DNA of 64,000 nt from Cloeon dipterum (Eukaryota; Arthropoda; Insecta; Ephemeroptera; Baetidae). Of the stretch, positions 23,745 through 37,897 are shown piece after piece. A program made the position numbers and the translations under genes. The DNA lies in NCBI RefSeq assembly GCF_949628265.1, contig NC_088787.1, positions 19,148,501 to 19,212,500 of the forward strand. Reading direction: 5' to 3'. Numbering within the stretch: position 1 is the first letter of the stretch; the number at the start of each line of letters is the position of its first letter. The notes beneath the pieces were generated by a model. That model ran no database searches, was not told where the DNA came from, and saw only the letters and a program-made list of their open reading frames with translations.

Positions 23745-24015
23745 CCGAAAGATTAACATGGGCGCACGGGCCTATCTTTCCGTCCAAAAAAGACCAGCTC
23801 GTGTTCCTGCCCCGCAACGGGGCCGTTTATTGAAACGCTGGACATCCGTCCCGTGAAATTAATTCCCGAATGCAGGAAAGGTGCAAACCAGCAAGTAGAG
23901 AGTTGGACCCTCCCAAATCTGGATAGATTCCTCATTATTCTGCAAAAGAATCAAATATAGGCGCAAATCAGCCCGAACTCGACCACAAACATTGCTCAAA
24001 TTCTCACATTGCAAG
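23745..24015 (-). mobile_element. Diverged SINE-like retroposon copy
   Basis: It is similar to the element at 19895-20340. Shared words include TTGAAACGCT-GACAT, GTCCCGTGAA, GGAAAGGTGCAAACCAGCAAGTAG, ATGGGCGCAC and, at the far end, TTGCTCAAAT-CTCACATTGC. The part around 23775-23830 differs completely from the other copies, which suggests a different subfamily or an internal replacement. The poly(A) end is not clear. It lies about 160 bases upstream of secreted protein A's start. Confidence 0.65.
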
Positions 24016-27000
24016 TATATTGCAAAAATTGACAGTTTAAAAATTAATATAAAGAGCGAAAGAAATTGATAACGACGCGGTTATTGAAATTTAATTTAGC
24101 GGAAATTACGATTTTTTTCTAAATGGATCTCTGTGCGTAATTGATGACTATAAGGATGGGCCGCTAGAGTAGAATTCTTGGAAACGAAAATTAAATTACA
24201 CGTTCTCGTATTGTATAGAGATGGTATTTTTTGGCCTCTAGTACGCAACACCTTTAAAAAATGTACACACCACAGTGTTAGCTGCAGAGAATTCTGAATA
24301 AACGTTTGACTGCACCCATTTCCGAGCGCACAACGTAATAATGATGTTTATTAGTAATTGGAAATTCCCAATGACAAATAACATAATTTATTTATTTATT
24401 CCAACGCTAATTACAGAAAAGAATGGAATTTTCGAAAGAGACAACTAACAGATTGCTCTAGCATCCTCATAAATTTTATTGAATGTTTTTGTTGAGATTC
24501 ATGCTATAAATGAAAAATTGACATTTTTATGTAAGGTTATTTACTGTTCTCCATAATAAACAAAGATTGTTTCTCTAGCTAAAAAGTAAAGAATGGTTTG
24601 AATCCTCTGTTATAAGCAATAGAAGCAAAGTGATATTAGACCACGACAAAATCACGAAATTTTGCAACAGCCATTATACAAACATAAAAATGTCGTAAAC
24701 CGTTGGATGGCACTTCAAGCAGGACAAATGGTAAATAAAAAAACAAAGTGAAAAGGAAAGCCATCCCATCCAATCAACTAATGGATGTGAATAGACGTTG
24801 CGCAGGCGAGAGGTCAAAGGCAGACGACAATCACGCGACCTGCCGCGACGCACCTGCGGCAAAAGTTGCCCAACCGCGCGCGGCCCGTCTGTCATTCCGG
24901 CCGACCAGGCAAATTGGCGCATTGACCATCGCACGCGGCGGCGACAACAATTGGCAGTGATGCAGCGCAATTGGATTGAATGCTTCGTCCTCCACGCGCG
25001 TGGGTCAGTGTTACACGTCTCTATATTCAAGAGATGTCATTCACATCGGACGAGAGGTCGTGCGTGATTATGCACGAGCGCATGTTCATTACTTTGATTA
25101 ATTCTTGCAAGCGCATATCCTTGAATGGCCTTGGGCTTTCTCCGTCGGTGCCAAACTAATTCGTTAATCGCTCGCTACTCTGGAAGCAAAGTCGAAAAGT
25201 GCATTTTGTGATTCGCCAGAGATTTTTTATTTTATTATGCAATGCCCGTTTCTGCGTCTCTGCGCTCTCAAGGTGCATTCTCTTCTTTTCTGCACACGGG
25301 CAATACTAATGAGCAGCTCGTTTGCGCCGGCACATTTGTTCTTGACAAGGTTCTATTGCGAATGAGACGCACTCAAACTATGGAAACACTATTTTTGCAT
25401 TACTGCAAACTTTCAAAGACAGATAGAGGATCTGGCACGATTTGAATATGACACGCACGCAATTCCACTTTCCTGGAAGTCTTGTGCTGGATTCAAACGA
25501 ATACAATTCATGAAGGAAAGTAATGGTCCACGTTATATAAAGACGAAATTTCACGCAAGGACTTTTTTCGTGGAAACCGCCACGCAAGCATGTCTAATAT
25601 GTTAACAAAAAATGGAGCAAAATAGTAATTGAATTCCATCTCTTATGCTGGGAAAAGAGCGCTCCTTTCAAAATTTGATTGTGCGTGCGTAACATTTATG
25701 CGGAAGTCTACTCAAATGCCATCTAACTCATTCATTGGCCTTTAACCTTAGCACGACACCAACGCAGGACAAACTTTACCAAGGCTTTTCTATTGAATTT
25801 TCTCTTCTAAATCATCATCTTGCCAATGCTATTTGAAGTATATATTTAATTTGTTGCAAATAAAACAGGAATGATATCAACCTGAATTTCAATTAATGAT
25901 AATATGTAAAGCTTGGTAAGTATCTGGATTAAAATAACAAATTTCATAACAAAAGCAGAGAAAAATCTATATTTAACTTTATAACAAACTTGAAATGGTT
26001 AATAAAATACGGAACTTTTATCCTCTGCTCTGAACTGCTGACTAAGGGTTTGGCTCCTTTTTATGAGAAGATAAATTAAATAACACTTTCTTGCCTTAAA
26101 ATTATTCCACAGATTAAGCTGCAGAAAAGAGGAATTGGATTTGTTTTTTATTCTTCACAGGAAAAGAAATAGCAAAATTGCATCCTCTTTTCCTGTGAGA
26201 AAATGGATCTAATTTCGAGGCTGAAATAAAAGATTTTTAAGGTTTAGTATAATAATAATCCCACCAATTTTTGCATAAATATTGATCTGGAATGATAACA
26301 CTAGTGCTTCAAGCAAAAGTTAAACATGGAAGATTTTTTGCATCCTGCTGAGCTGAATGATCTTTTCCTTCTTTTTCCAATTGATATATTTTCTGATTTG
26401 AGGATGTATGGGACATAGTTGCTCTGCTGATCCGCAAAATAAAAATCATTTTGAATCTAAAATTTTAATGATATTAAAAAATATTGGGGAAATTCCTTAC
26501 TTTGAAGTGGAAAATTCTATCTGCTTGGATGGGCAGGAAATTAAAATTTAAACTACAAATCAACAAAAGAATTAGTCTCAATTCTGATTATAACATCGTT
26601 CCTATTCGGTTTCAGGCATCGAATTCCCACGAGAAAGTTTTTTTTAAATAAACGTAATTACAGTTGTTTGGTTTTTCTTTGTAATTGTTTTAAGCATATT
26701 AACGACCTACTTTGGTCCTTTCAATAAATAGAAGTTGTATTTTTTAAACTAAATATGGCTATTATTTTAAACCCGGTTTCATCATTTCAGGATTAGAGCT
26801 CATTCTCCAAAAATAGGTAGTCGAATAAATTTGTCTGGTTCCCAGCATGTTATTTCCGTGAAAAAAGTGGATACTGGAGCTTCAGACCATCTGCTGGAGC
26901 CGAATCATAAATTTACTTTCATATTCTGACCTTCCTGGGTTAAAAGGTCAATTTAAAGGCAAATCCATTCACCAAAATTTATGAGGAAGCTTTTTAACCC

Positions 27001-27464
27001 ATTGGCGTTGAGAGGAAATTAATTCTGTTGCGTATTCTTCTATTTCGCACAGAAAGGTTTTATTGACTTTGGGTATGAATTTGTAAGGAAATGATTGACA
27101 AAAGTAGAAAGGAAATCGGTTTCCACTCTCGATCTCGCCTTAGCAATTCTCGATTCCGATCAGCAGCTTCGAACGAGTTAGGCGCGCGTGGGCAATTTTC
27201 ATTTATCAACCGAGAAAAAAGGCGCACGCACAAATATGCGGCACAGCACACACTCGAGAGCGAATTTAGTTGGTATGACGGGGGCATAGAGAGCCGCCTA
27301 ATTCCGAATCAGCAATAACAAGCGCATACTCTCACTTTCTCTGCGTTGCCGAGAGCCATGGCGGCGCATTTGAAACGCACGCGAATATATTTACGCGCTG
27401 CGCGGTGTGTGTGTGTTGATGATGAATGAGCGAGCCGCATGTTTTGGTATAGTGTGTGTGCAAA

Positions 27465-27466
<2 letters not shown>

Positions 27467-27536
<70 letters not shown>
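27467..27536. repeat. Compound (TC)n(AC)n microsatellite
   Basis: About 46 bases of TC dinucleotides change directly into about 24 bases of AC dinucleotides. The serine-leucine and arginine-glutamate open frames over it are artefacts of the repeat. Confidence 0.95.
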
Positions 27537-27537
<1 letters not shown>

Positions 27538-28210
27538 TTTTGTCACTGCCGCGCGGCTGGCTACTCATCCTTTCGTGTACGCGAGGAGGATCTCGCGGCT
27601 CACTCAGTGACGCAACCGTGTTGTAAGTGAACTTGAGCAGGAAGAAAAGGAAAGGCAAATATTATATCATCTGTTTGAGCAGATGACTAGGCACTACGTG
27701 ATAATTCGTTTTCTGTGTCATGATAACCCTAATTATTTATGCTTGAATTGCACCGCACGTTTTTGCAACTTGTTTACCTCTACTGTTTGTCTTTTCGGCC
27801 AATTAACAGAGAGATTTCTGCATAGAAAAAATGATGTGTGTAACAATATCATCGGGAATTACTGCAAATTGTAGATCTAGATATAAATAAACTTGTTTTC
27901 ATTCCTCCCTATCATCAATAAGAAGGTTGCGTGTTTTTTTTTTAATTCTTAATTGGTGAATGTAAGAAATGTACTTGAGATATGCGTACCAGTTTCCAAG
28001 CGTGTATTTTTTTTAAGTTTACACGGCTATTATTTTGTATTTCCCTCATTTTAAATTTTAAACAGGAATAATTTAGGGAAAGTATTTCTTCATCTCGCAG
28101 ATGCGAAACCTGACTGTTCAAATCTAGTTTAAAATTAAGAATTTAAAGGATATGGGTGCCAAAAAATATAATTTGAAATGAGAAGCTAAAATTTCCGAAA
28201 GTTTAGGACT

Positions 28211-28366
28211 GGAAGAAGAGAGCGGCCAGTTCATTGTGACGCCATCAGTGCTGTGGCCAGTGATGTTCACGACACGCCAATTTAACTGCCCTGATTGGAA
28301 TGAATGTAAAAATCTTTGCTACCCTGAGCACTTACGACGTAACAATGTACTGACCGCTCTCTTTCC
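28211..28366. repeat. Imperfect inverted repeat with about 42-base arms
   Basis: The left arm 28211-28252 (containing AGAGAGCGGCCAGT and CATTGTGACG) pairs with the right arm 28326-28366 (CGTAACAATG and ACTGACCGCTCTCT). About three quarters of positions match. The loop is about 70 bases. It looks like a decayed foldback element. Confidence 0.6.
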
Positions 28367-31300
28367 AAAAATTCTAACTGCACTCTGATTTTCAGAATTT
28401 TAAGCTTCATATTATCGCTGTGGCAGTGGCGATTGCCAGTAACTTCTGACAAAGAGTTGAGTTTTAATTGTTAAGTTTGAATTGTAGAGCGAATTTTGTA
28501 ACACTCGAATTTGTGAGCAATTTATTTTTTGACACATGATCATGTCCTTTCATACAGATCCATCCATTATAAATTTCATTGCTATATTCTCAATAACCTC
28601 CATAAAATCCACATTCTTTCGCAACGCAGAATTCTCAGATTCCACAGCTGAAAAGGCCAAACTCATTTGCATGGTCATGTGGACGGCCGAGACAATAATT
28701 TCAAAAAATAACCGGAGCACTTTAATACACACACTGATTTATTGTTATTCCAATTTTTCGTTCCCTCCGGTGATTGGAGTGCGTGTGGATGGGGACGAAG
28801 AGCTAGATAGTCGCACTTGAAACAAGACGACCTTGCGAGTTCCACTCCATTATCTGGGTCAAAAAGCAAATGCGCCAAGCTAGCGTGCGTCTGCGACAGA
28901 CGGCGGACGAAAACTCAATCGGATATTGGCCGCACGTTGTCAGACAGCTTCCTGCCTTGAGGTCGGTATAATTAACCAGTACTGGAAGCCGATGGCGAAT
29001 TTTGGAAGCTGTTTTAGTCCGTTTCACTCTCACCAACAGGAAAAAGAGAAAGAATTTTTAAGTTTTGATTTTTGATCCTGATAGGTCTTTTGCGCTGTGT
29101 GATTCTAGCTCGATATTACGCTATCTGAAGCCAACACGCTGCAGCTTTCTTTGTGCTCGCTTTTCGCTCTGACGAATCTCTATTCCTCTAGTACACCTCT
29201 ACGTTCAAACTTAACCTATAACCAGAAATTCTGAAGAAAATAGCGTAATTATATTAATAAATTAGCGTATTAATTTTACAACTGTTTGGAAGCAACTGTT
29301 ATACGATTAAGAGTTGTAGACTTAGTTTTAACGTTTCTTAATTTGTTTAATATGGGAACAAGATCTTAGATGTTTTGCTTGAAGTAACGTTTGTTATCAT
29401 ATTATAATGATTGACAAGTAAAAGTTTATAAAATAGATCAATTGTTGTTTACAATTTTAATTAATTTATAGAATTTGATTTTTCATTATGTAAATAAAAT
29501 CAAAATTGTTAAAATTTACTTAAAAATCTATACAATAATAAAATATCCAAGTTATATTTTGGTAAAATAAAAACGTAGAAGTATTTACTTACAAGTTTTA
29601 ACTAAAATGAGACCAGGCTAAACAATTAAAGCTTCCGCAGAAAGGCATAAGATTTATAATTGTAGCGAGTTGCGAGACGACAGAGCCTTGCACAAAACAA
29701 TCTCGTTTCCGCAACGTCTCTGAACGCGTCTCCGGCGAATTCTGTTTTACTTGGCCAAGCGAGAAGAGGCGAGACGAATCGCTCCACGTTTGAATTCAAA
29801 TAATCTCCAATCAGCAACAAAAGACCGAGTTTCCTGATCGAAAAATATAGCGTCCACATGCACGGGATAATTGCGCGCGCCGGCAATTTGTTCTTTTCGA
29901 GCAATTTAGATTGGCGGCGCGGATAGGTTTATTCGTCTCATCGATTCTCTCACGAGACGACTTTCAAGGCCGCAATTATTAAGGAAGGAAAGCTGTTTTC
30001 AATTTGGTATTCGGTGCGTGCTTTTTGACTCGAAGAAAGAAACGGGGCCACTTTTATGTACTGCCAGCATTCCACATTTGGAGCGTGCGCGTTTATCGAA
30101 CTACGTGTGCAGTGCATGCGTTTCTCGCTTTTTGAACGCCTGCCGCTTTGGGCCACTTTCGTCTTCAATGCCGGAAATAAGTGTCGGATGCAGAACGAGA
30201 GAGAAAGAGGAATGTGGTCAATAAGGAGAAATCTGCAAATTGTCGGAAGATCAAATTAGCACGAAAAAGATATTGGCTCCCTGTGTATTGACATAAATAA
30301 TCAGGTTTCAAAGAGAAATTTTTAAAAAAGGAGAAGCGTAAGTGAAAGATCATAATATACGAAAAATAAAATAATATGTACACATTTTTAGCTGGATAGA
30401 ATGTTTATTAGACACCGCGTGTTCAACAACATGAAATTTACCATATTACGAAGTGGATAGCGTTGGAAGACATTTTCTTAGTGCTTTGGAATAACGTATT
30501 ACTAATAATTTAAAAATTCAGCTGGATATTTTTGGGCCCATTCAAAAACAAAACTCTTCAAATTCCTCAAAAACTGGACGTTTATAAATTACGGAAATTT
30601 TTAGTGCTATAATAAGGGTAAAATAATTTAAATTTTAAAGATTTCTACGTCACCAGTCTCTGTACCTATTTCATACAATCGTTTAACAATTAAACACTCA
30701 GAATATTGATTTCTCAGCTCTCAAGGGACAAAATAACGGTGCGTTGAGTAGCAAATAAAATCACGTGTCTTTTTCCTTTTGTTTCGCGTTCTTTAATGAT
30801 TTAATTTGCAGCACGTGTAGCCAATAGGAAGTCGCGGAGAGATTTTTTCCTCGTCTTCAAGGGTGTTTATATCGCCTAGGCTTATGCTACACTTCTTGGC
30901 CGCTCTCTTGCTTTTTCTACAAAACGTTCTCGAACTTGAGCCAAAGGCTAACGAGTCTCATTCAATCGGCTTTTAATATTTTTGCGGCTGCAGCAGCGGC
31001 GCAAGGCTCGCCGAGAGCTAGAGCCGAGTGGTTATGTCACGCCAACGGGAGAAATGCGGCCATAATCTTTCAACATACGTACGTAAATCGAGAGCCAAGC
31101 TTACTTTCAACGGACAAAAAGCGTGCATACGACGCTTTATACGCCTTAAACTGTGAAATCACCTCTGGGAATCGCTTCCGATCAATTCGGAAAAATGGTT
31201 CTGATTGGCTCGCACCGTTAAAGCGACCACCAGATTGTGGAAAATAATTAATTATATAATGATAAAAAATTGTAAAATCAATTATAAATTAGTGGGGGTA

Positions 31301-32686
31301 AATTTAGGGTTGAATTCGTGACTCACGTGTTGTTATGATGGACTGCTGACGAGATGGGCTCTTTCTGCCATGGATCTTGAGCCGAGACTGAGTTTGGACC
31401 TCGTCCCCACGGATAAAGCACGCGCTCTGGCGGGGAAAGTTACGTCAACAGGTGCACGTGAATCTGTTTTGTCTTACGGAGCGCGGCGGCGGCGGTGTGC
31501 CCGTCCGCTCCCTTCCTCTTGCAAAGTAACCTTTTAACTTTTCCACCTTTTTACCAACTCTCTCAACGTCGATCGTGAGATGCATCTCTCGTTTGCTGAC
31601 GTGATCTGCGGCCCATAATCTCAGGAACGTATTGAATAATGCTGATTTGGAGCGTTGTGACACTGGAATTATATATATGTATTTTTTTTGCTAAAAAAAG
31701 GAAAATAAACACACTTAATTTTGATTTGCCCACTTTAATGTCGAGAGAGGGCTCATAAAAATTTATTTGCTCAGCTGCATTATTGCGAACAAGTTCATTA
31801 AATTGCAAACGAACATACTTTAAAAAAACAGCCTGGAATATTGTGCTGCAAATTGACTATTGTTATCAGGAAAAAAACGATCCGAGGCATAAAGAAAACT
31901 GCGAGTAAAAGGGTCTGAGCCTGGTCATTTATTTTAAATACATATAAATCATATATATACCATAATACAAATGTTTTTATTAAAATGGATTTGATTTAAG
32001 TGATGTGGTGCAGGGCAACAATTAAAAAATACATAAATTGCTTCATTAAGCGATCAGTTTAATTATTTTAGAACCAAGGAGAGCAATGAATATAACCAAA
32101 AGAGGACCAAGCAGCTTAAAAAAATCAAAATTTTGCGTAATTTTACAATTAAGATCGCGCCACAATTTTTCTCATGGCAGATTCTTGCAGATTTCCTATA
32201 CACAAGAAATAACCAATATGACACTAAGTCTCGCATGATGAGGAAACCTCTTGTTGCGAAACAAAATATAATTTTCCGTCGGCATAGAACGTAGTGTTCT
32301 CAAGGAGAAGAGAAAATACAAATATTCCTGCCTTTAATCTTAAAAACTTTCCTGTCCTCCAAGGTAAATTATTATTATTATTAATATTTTTTGTCTTTAA
32401 TTTCAACCTTTTATCAAGATAAGTTTAGAAATACACAACACGAAATCATTTTTTGTCGTGTCTCCCACAGGATTGTTTAGATTTTAGAGCAAAAACCAGC
32501 ACAAATAACTCAATGTTTTTGGGTTTTGCGCATGATCTTTTAATTTGACCTCTGAAGAAAAGGTCATACATTGCGCCAAACAAGACAGAGAGCATAAAAA
32601 ACTCATAGTTCCAAAAATTAATTATTTTTTATGTTAATTAGCACTATTTTTTAAAATTAATATTATGATCATCTGACATTTAATAT

Positions 32687-32851
32687 TTATTATATGCTAT
32701 GTATAAGCTGTGACAAGAACCAGATGAGTCTGACCCAGGCAGCAAAATTACCTGCCAAATGACTGACCTGACAATTTTCTGTTATATAATATAATCTGTT
32801 GTACACAAATAGGTGTTTAATAAACGAAATTATTATTATTATATGCTATGT
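32687..32851 (+). mobile_element. 5'-truncated retroposon tail with 16-base target-site duplication
   Basis: The 16-base word TTATTATATGCTATGT occurs at 32687-32702 and again at 32836-32851. It flanks about 133 bases that end in GTGTTTAATAAACGAAATTATT, an ATT-rich tail. Direct flanking repeats plus a simple-repeat 3' tail are the hallmark of target-primed insertion by a LINE-type machinery. The body is too short to classify. Confidence 0.75.
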
Positions 32852-33447
32852 CAATACCATGTGTTTGGTAAAATTACGGAAAGTCCCAAAAACTAGTTTT
32901 TTAGATTCATTTGAAAAATGCGGGTTCTTGCGAACCCCGAGTTTCACATTCACCGTGCCAAAATCCTCGCTTTAAATAATTTACACTATAAATTAGCCAC
33001 ATCACAACTTTTTGACGATCAAAAGGCATTAGAAAAATCAAATTCACTTTAAATATGTGCTGATTCCTCAACATCTTAGACTGTTACTATTTATTTGTGT
33101 GTTAAGAAAAAAATGAAATTAAGTAGTGCCCTATGTTGTTATATCACAGCAGCTTGCCAAGTAGCAAATAATGCAAAGCACCTTTCATAGGACCTTTTCG
33201 GACAGGACAGAATTATTAGGAAAGTGCGCAAGTCAATGTACCAAATTGGCTCCATTTGCTTAAAGCGAGATTTCCCATCAGTTTTTTATTCGTTATCAAG
33301 AATCTGTTGGGTTGGAAACATTTTTGTCGGCTCAATTATCATTAGTCGTGTATCTGGATCCATTGTTGTTCTATTCTGCATCCGCAAATCGATCGAAAAA
33401 GCCGACCACGCCCTGACATGCCTCAGGTGTTTCTCTCCAAATGAAGC

Positions 33448-33449
<2 letters not shown>

Positions 33450-33477
<28 letters not shown>
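33450..33477. repeat. (AC)n microsatellite
   Basis: About 28 bases of AC dinucleotides in noncoding DNA. Confidence 0.95.
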
Positions 33478-33479
<2 letters not shown>

Positions 33480-36400
33480 GCTCTCGCGCCAAGGCCTTTC
33501 CTCATACTTCAGCAATAGTCTTGAAAAAATGCGTGGATCCGTACATAAAACTGACGCGGTCTAGGTCCGTCCGTAAAAGTTGCGATTCACTGCAGACGAA
33601 AACAAGGTTGGCGCTAATTATAAAAAGAGGCAGTCTCATTGACACTGGCGAATCGGTCAAAAAGCATGGTGTGTGTAGTTCTCGCCCAACGAGACGAGTG
33701 CTACAAGGCAGAAAGAGAAAGATCGCGTCCACAATTATGTAACTCTGCTGAATCACTGTGCAGCTTTGGAAAATTGCGTTTGTCATGCAGCGCTGGAGAT
33801 ATTTTATTATGTCTGCAATTAAGTAAGTGCTGCTCCAAGTGTTTTGTAAGCGAGATGAATATAACAGTGCGAGGAAAAAAGGCATTATACCATCGCGGAG
33901 GAAGAAAGTGAGAGAGACGGAGAAAGATGCTAATGCACATTTGTGTCGGTGCGAATGAGCCGGACAAGGTCGGCGGCGGTCACACGACACGTTGCTTTTG
34001 TTCAAAATGTTTTTTGTCTGCTCATTCCCGGTGCATCCATGCGGGTTTTCATGCTATAAAAAATAGCTCATAATAATAAAGTGCTAATGTGCGGCAATGG
34101 AGCGTGGAAATATAATTAATTTGCAAGATCATGATTCAATAAAGGACGAAAAACTAGCAAGGATTCGCGAGGAGCGCTTGCGATATCTGTATTGCACCTG
34201 CTTCAGAAAAAAACTATACATTTTTTGTTTCGTTTTTAAAAGGTTATTTTAAACAGGTTTTAAGGACGCTTTTTCAGCTGGAATAAATTATTTAATTACG
34301 GAAAAATTACAGTAAAATAAAAAAAACAGGTATTTCACATTAGCGGTTTCACATAAAGTTGGTATTTGTATCTCAGTCCAAGGAATGGTTAAATACAATA
34401 GGCAAATCGAAGTTGATACAAATGCAGCCATTCTTTATTTTGCCATGGCAGGCGTGTCTATGTTTAGGAAATGCCAACTTTCAGTTCAGGTAGTGATAAA
34501 AAAAATCAGGAATTATTTAGGCCAATTTGAAAAAGTGTTGTTTTTTTAACGAATTTATCATAATTTTCTTTTGATTTAATTTCGAGGAAAATATGAATAG
34601 CTACTTAATTAATTTAAACGTTCTTTTGTTAGCTAGTAAATAAGGAATAAATCAATTTAATTTCAATTCTAATTCTTTCCCATTAAAGAATACTCGAGGA
34701 ATCGTTCATAGAGGAGGAAAGCATTGGACCTTCCTCGTAGAAAAAGCTATTCTTAACATTCCCATTTTGTTATTATTACTTAAATGTTTAATTGATACTG
34801 TATTTTTTTTCTATGAAATGGGGCTTCAGTTGACTAAGAAACTAGTATTCATAAATAAAAAGAAATCTATTTTTAACGAGAAATACCCAATTTTTTCATC
34901 AAACATGTTTATTTGCGGGAGGGAAATATCGTTTTTTTATCGTATAATAAAATCTATGATTAAGTTTAAAAAGGTATTTTTGTCATATTCAGCGTTTTCT
35001 ACGTGCATTTGAAATTACAAATAATGTTTTAACTTATTAAAATATAATAATTTTATTGTTTTAAACACATTTTATCTTTTACTGTCATTATTGGTGTACT
35101 TAATCTGTGCAACTGTGTATATGTAAATTAAAAAAATATTTTTAAAATCAATATTATTTATAATTTTATAAAAGTAATTTAAAATTTTAAAGTGTTTTAA
35201 TATTTGTAAATAAATTTTTAAGATATTAATTTTCAAAATATATAAATTCTAAAAGCCATGCAACTTTAGCTTTAAATGTGTAGCACTCCATTGAAAGAAG
35301 ACAGTTTTTCTTGTTTATATGTACAATATTCATTGAAAAAATGGTGAACTGCAATTAGTTAGAGAACTATATTCACATTGAGCCCAGCGGAAAAGCTTGA
35401 GTTGACGTACAAACATCAATTTTAAGTAATCCCTGCAATATAGTCAAGCCTCCGCACTCCGCACGACACATTAAGCACTACTTGCCTAATCAAGGAGATT
35501 TGCAAAACTGTGTCCACAAAGAGGTAGTCGGAGGTCTTCGGGAAGATGAGCTGATTTGTCTAAACATACTTGTCGTACGTGCGTATTTAATAAGAGTGAC
35601 AATGTGCTTTCCGTCAAGTGGCTCTTTATGGGAAAGGCTAAAACAATTGCAGGCATTACACAAAAACCACTCTTTGTCGCCTGCCATTGAGTCACGCAGT
35701 GTGTTACCAAACGTGCAAAGTGTTTTTGTTGAAAAAAAGGTTCAAGAGTGAGCTGCCGAGAGAAAAACGCATCCTCCGATGCGAACAATACGCGCATTTT
35801 CACGCATTGTGCACCGATATAAATATGGAGCGCGCGCCACAGGGGAAATTAAGAGAGAAAGAAAGCAGGATGCGTGCCGTTGGCGGTCAGTGCGTGTGAG
35901 CTCGCGCGCGTATTTTCGATTCAAATTAATTTGTGTATTCATGAGCCACCAGGGATACTTTCTACTGCTTGCCCGCACTGATCATCCATCTCATTGGTAT
36001 GAAGACAAATTCCAGTTTGACGACACACTGCCCAAATTGAACGAAATAACGGCTCACTCATGTAATCAGAGAGACTTGTTTAACCCAAATTTCTTCGAGG
36101 ACCGCAGCTCCAAGGACGAGTGAGTTTTATGAGGTGGTGTATATTTATAAATCAACTGCACTAAACGCTTATCTCGCTGCATTATCAGGAAGGAGAGCGT
36201 GCAAAAAGCGACCACACACACGTGCAACTTGTTTCAATTACAAAAGTGAATAAAGTTTTAATTGGACTCGGCACTTTCTTCAGTTAATACCACTCTCATT
36301 TTCTCTTGCGAAATCAAAATCACACTTTGGCTGGATTGAAGAATTATATTTGTCCATGGCAGCCTCTTTTAAAAATCCTTGAGGAGATCTATATAATTCT

Positions 36401-36864
36401 TTCAGTCAGTGGAGCGACAATGAGCTTAAATGTTTGCTGCGAAAAACCATTTAACCGAGCAGAGCAATTATAAATCCGTTTTGATCTGGTTTATTTCCTC
36501 GTGAGAAAATTATAAGCAAAATGAAAATATAGCTTCCAAGGCCGTTTTCGTTAGGCATGAAGAGATCATTAAGCATTGAGGTATGCATGAACTTGAAGAG
36601 CTTAAAAATTACTCGAATAACTCTTGCATGTGCTCTAGAAAATTTGTCGGACAAGAATATTTTTTTACCTTCACTCGATGGCAATTAAAAAAGCAAACGA
36701 GATTTTATTTTTAAACTTGACATGTTCAGAGATTAACAGTTTTTTCGCGCGGAGTTTAAAATTGACCGAGAAAGAGTTAAATTTTTCATAACTTGCCGAA
36801 TTTTTCGAAAAAAAATTAAACGGTTTTGCAACGATATTTTCACTTGATTTCATTTCCTCTCGAT

Positions 36865-37045
36865 GCGATCAATCCTCTTATATGCACAAATTATGAAGTA
36901 CATTTCTCTTCTGGCGAAACAAATCATGATTTTCAGTAAAAAAAAAACAGTGTTCGCCACTTGATCAGCATGCAAACCTTGGAACCGATTTTCTCAAAAT
37001 TTTAAACGACTATTTAGAACAATTTTAGCTCTTTCCCAATATAAA
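36865..37045 (+). repeat. Dispersed repeat family, copy 1
   Basis: It is similar in order to 46375-46555. Shared words include CTTCTGGNGAAA, CAGTGNTCGC, GAT-AGCATGC, ATCGATTTTCTCA / ACCGATTTTCTCA, and CAATTTTAGCTNTTTCCCAAT. No open frame is shared. It is probably an old nonautonomous element. Confidence 0.6.
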
Positions 37046-37897
37046 GAGCATGTCAAAAATATTTTTCAGAATTTTGCAATTCATATATCCACATTAAGGC
37101 CAGTAAATGTGTTTTACGCCTTGGCATATAATATTTGATGACTCAATCGGAGTAGGCTGCAACGAAAAAAATGTAAAATAAACGCACTTCATTAAAAAGC
37201 CGTCATCGTGGGATTATCTCAAAAGTGCAACGCCACAGAGGACAAAGCGATTCAGTTGAATTGCGCGCCGAGACGCAAGGTCTCGTGTCCGCACGATGTA
37301 TGGAAATCGGATGCTGGATGACCTACACAAATGTGATCTCATGCACACGCTGCGGCTGTATTATCTAATAATAATATGTATTATTTTCCTCCTACAGAAA
37401 GCGAAAAGGAAAAATCGAGAGTATATATCCAGTGACTTGACGCATGTACACGCCGCGTTTTTATCGTCGGCCTTGACTCTTGGGTTTTACCTCAAGCCCA
37501 CTAGCACTCAGTCAGGCCGGTGATTTTCTAATTCATTAGCGCTTTTTTGCCGATTATCATTGTGCGAGCGGACGTAACAATTTCATAACAAGGGAAAAAA
37601 CGATGCGAGTACTATACAAAACACTGAAGCTTTTATTTCTCGGTAATAAATAAGTACAGAAAATGCTTAACAATTGCATTACAAAAAATACACGAGTAGT
37701 TATGGCATCGAATACTGTTAAAATAAATACCTGTATTACCAGAATGTACACGCAAGGAACACAAGAATGCCTCCTCTTTTATGGTTTATTATAAACGAAA
37801 TTCACTCACACTCAAAAGAAAAATTGAGCCGGCACACGTTTAAAAAGTAGCATCACAGTCAATCATGGGCAGACACGCCCGTTCGTGGGACCAACGG

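Larger units (their letters stand above)
24016..37897. other. 13.9-kb gene-poor region between the two secreted-protein genes
   Basis: No coding exon with family resemblance was found. GC-richer islands at about 24750-25000, 27100-27450, 29650-29950, 30900-31240, 31380-31600, 33480-33960 and 35750-35950 could be distal promoters, enhancers or noncoding first exons. Short open frames in them overlap on both strands and look random. The rest is AT-rich. Separately listed are microsatellites, one foldback, one retroposon tail and one dispersed repeat. Confidence 0.4.

Noticed and set aside
27309-27658. Open frames with (RE)n, (SL)n and (CV)n runs
   Set aside because: They are translations of the compound TC/AC microsatellite in different frames and strands, not genes.
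33224-34005. Overlapping long open frames (172 aa plus strand, 167 aa minus strand)
   Set aside because: They overlap on both strands across an AC repeat and a GC-richer island, and show no domain, signal peptide or splice context.
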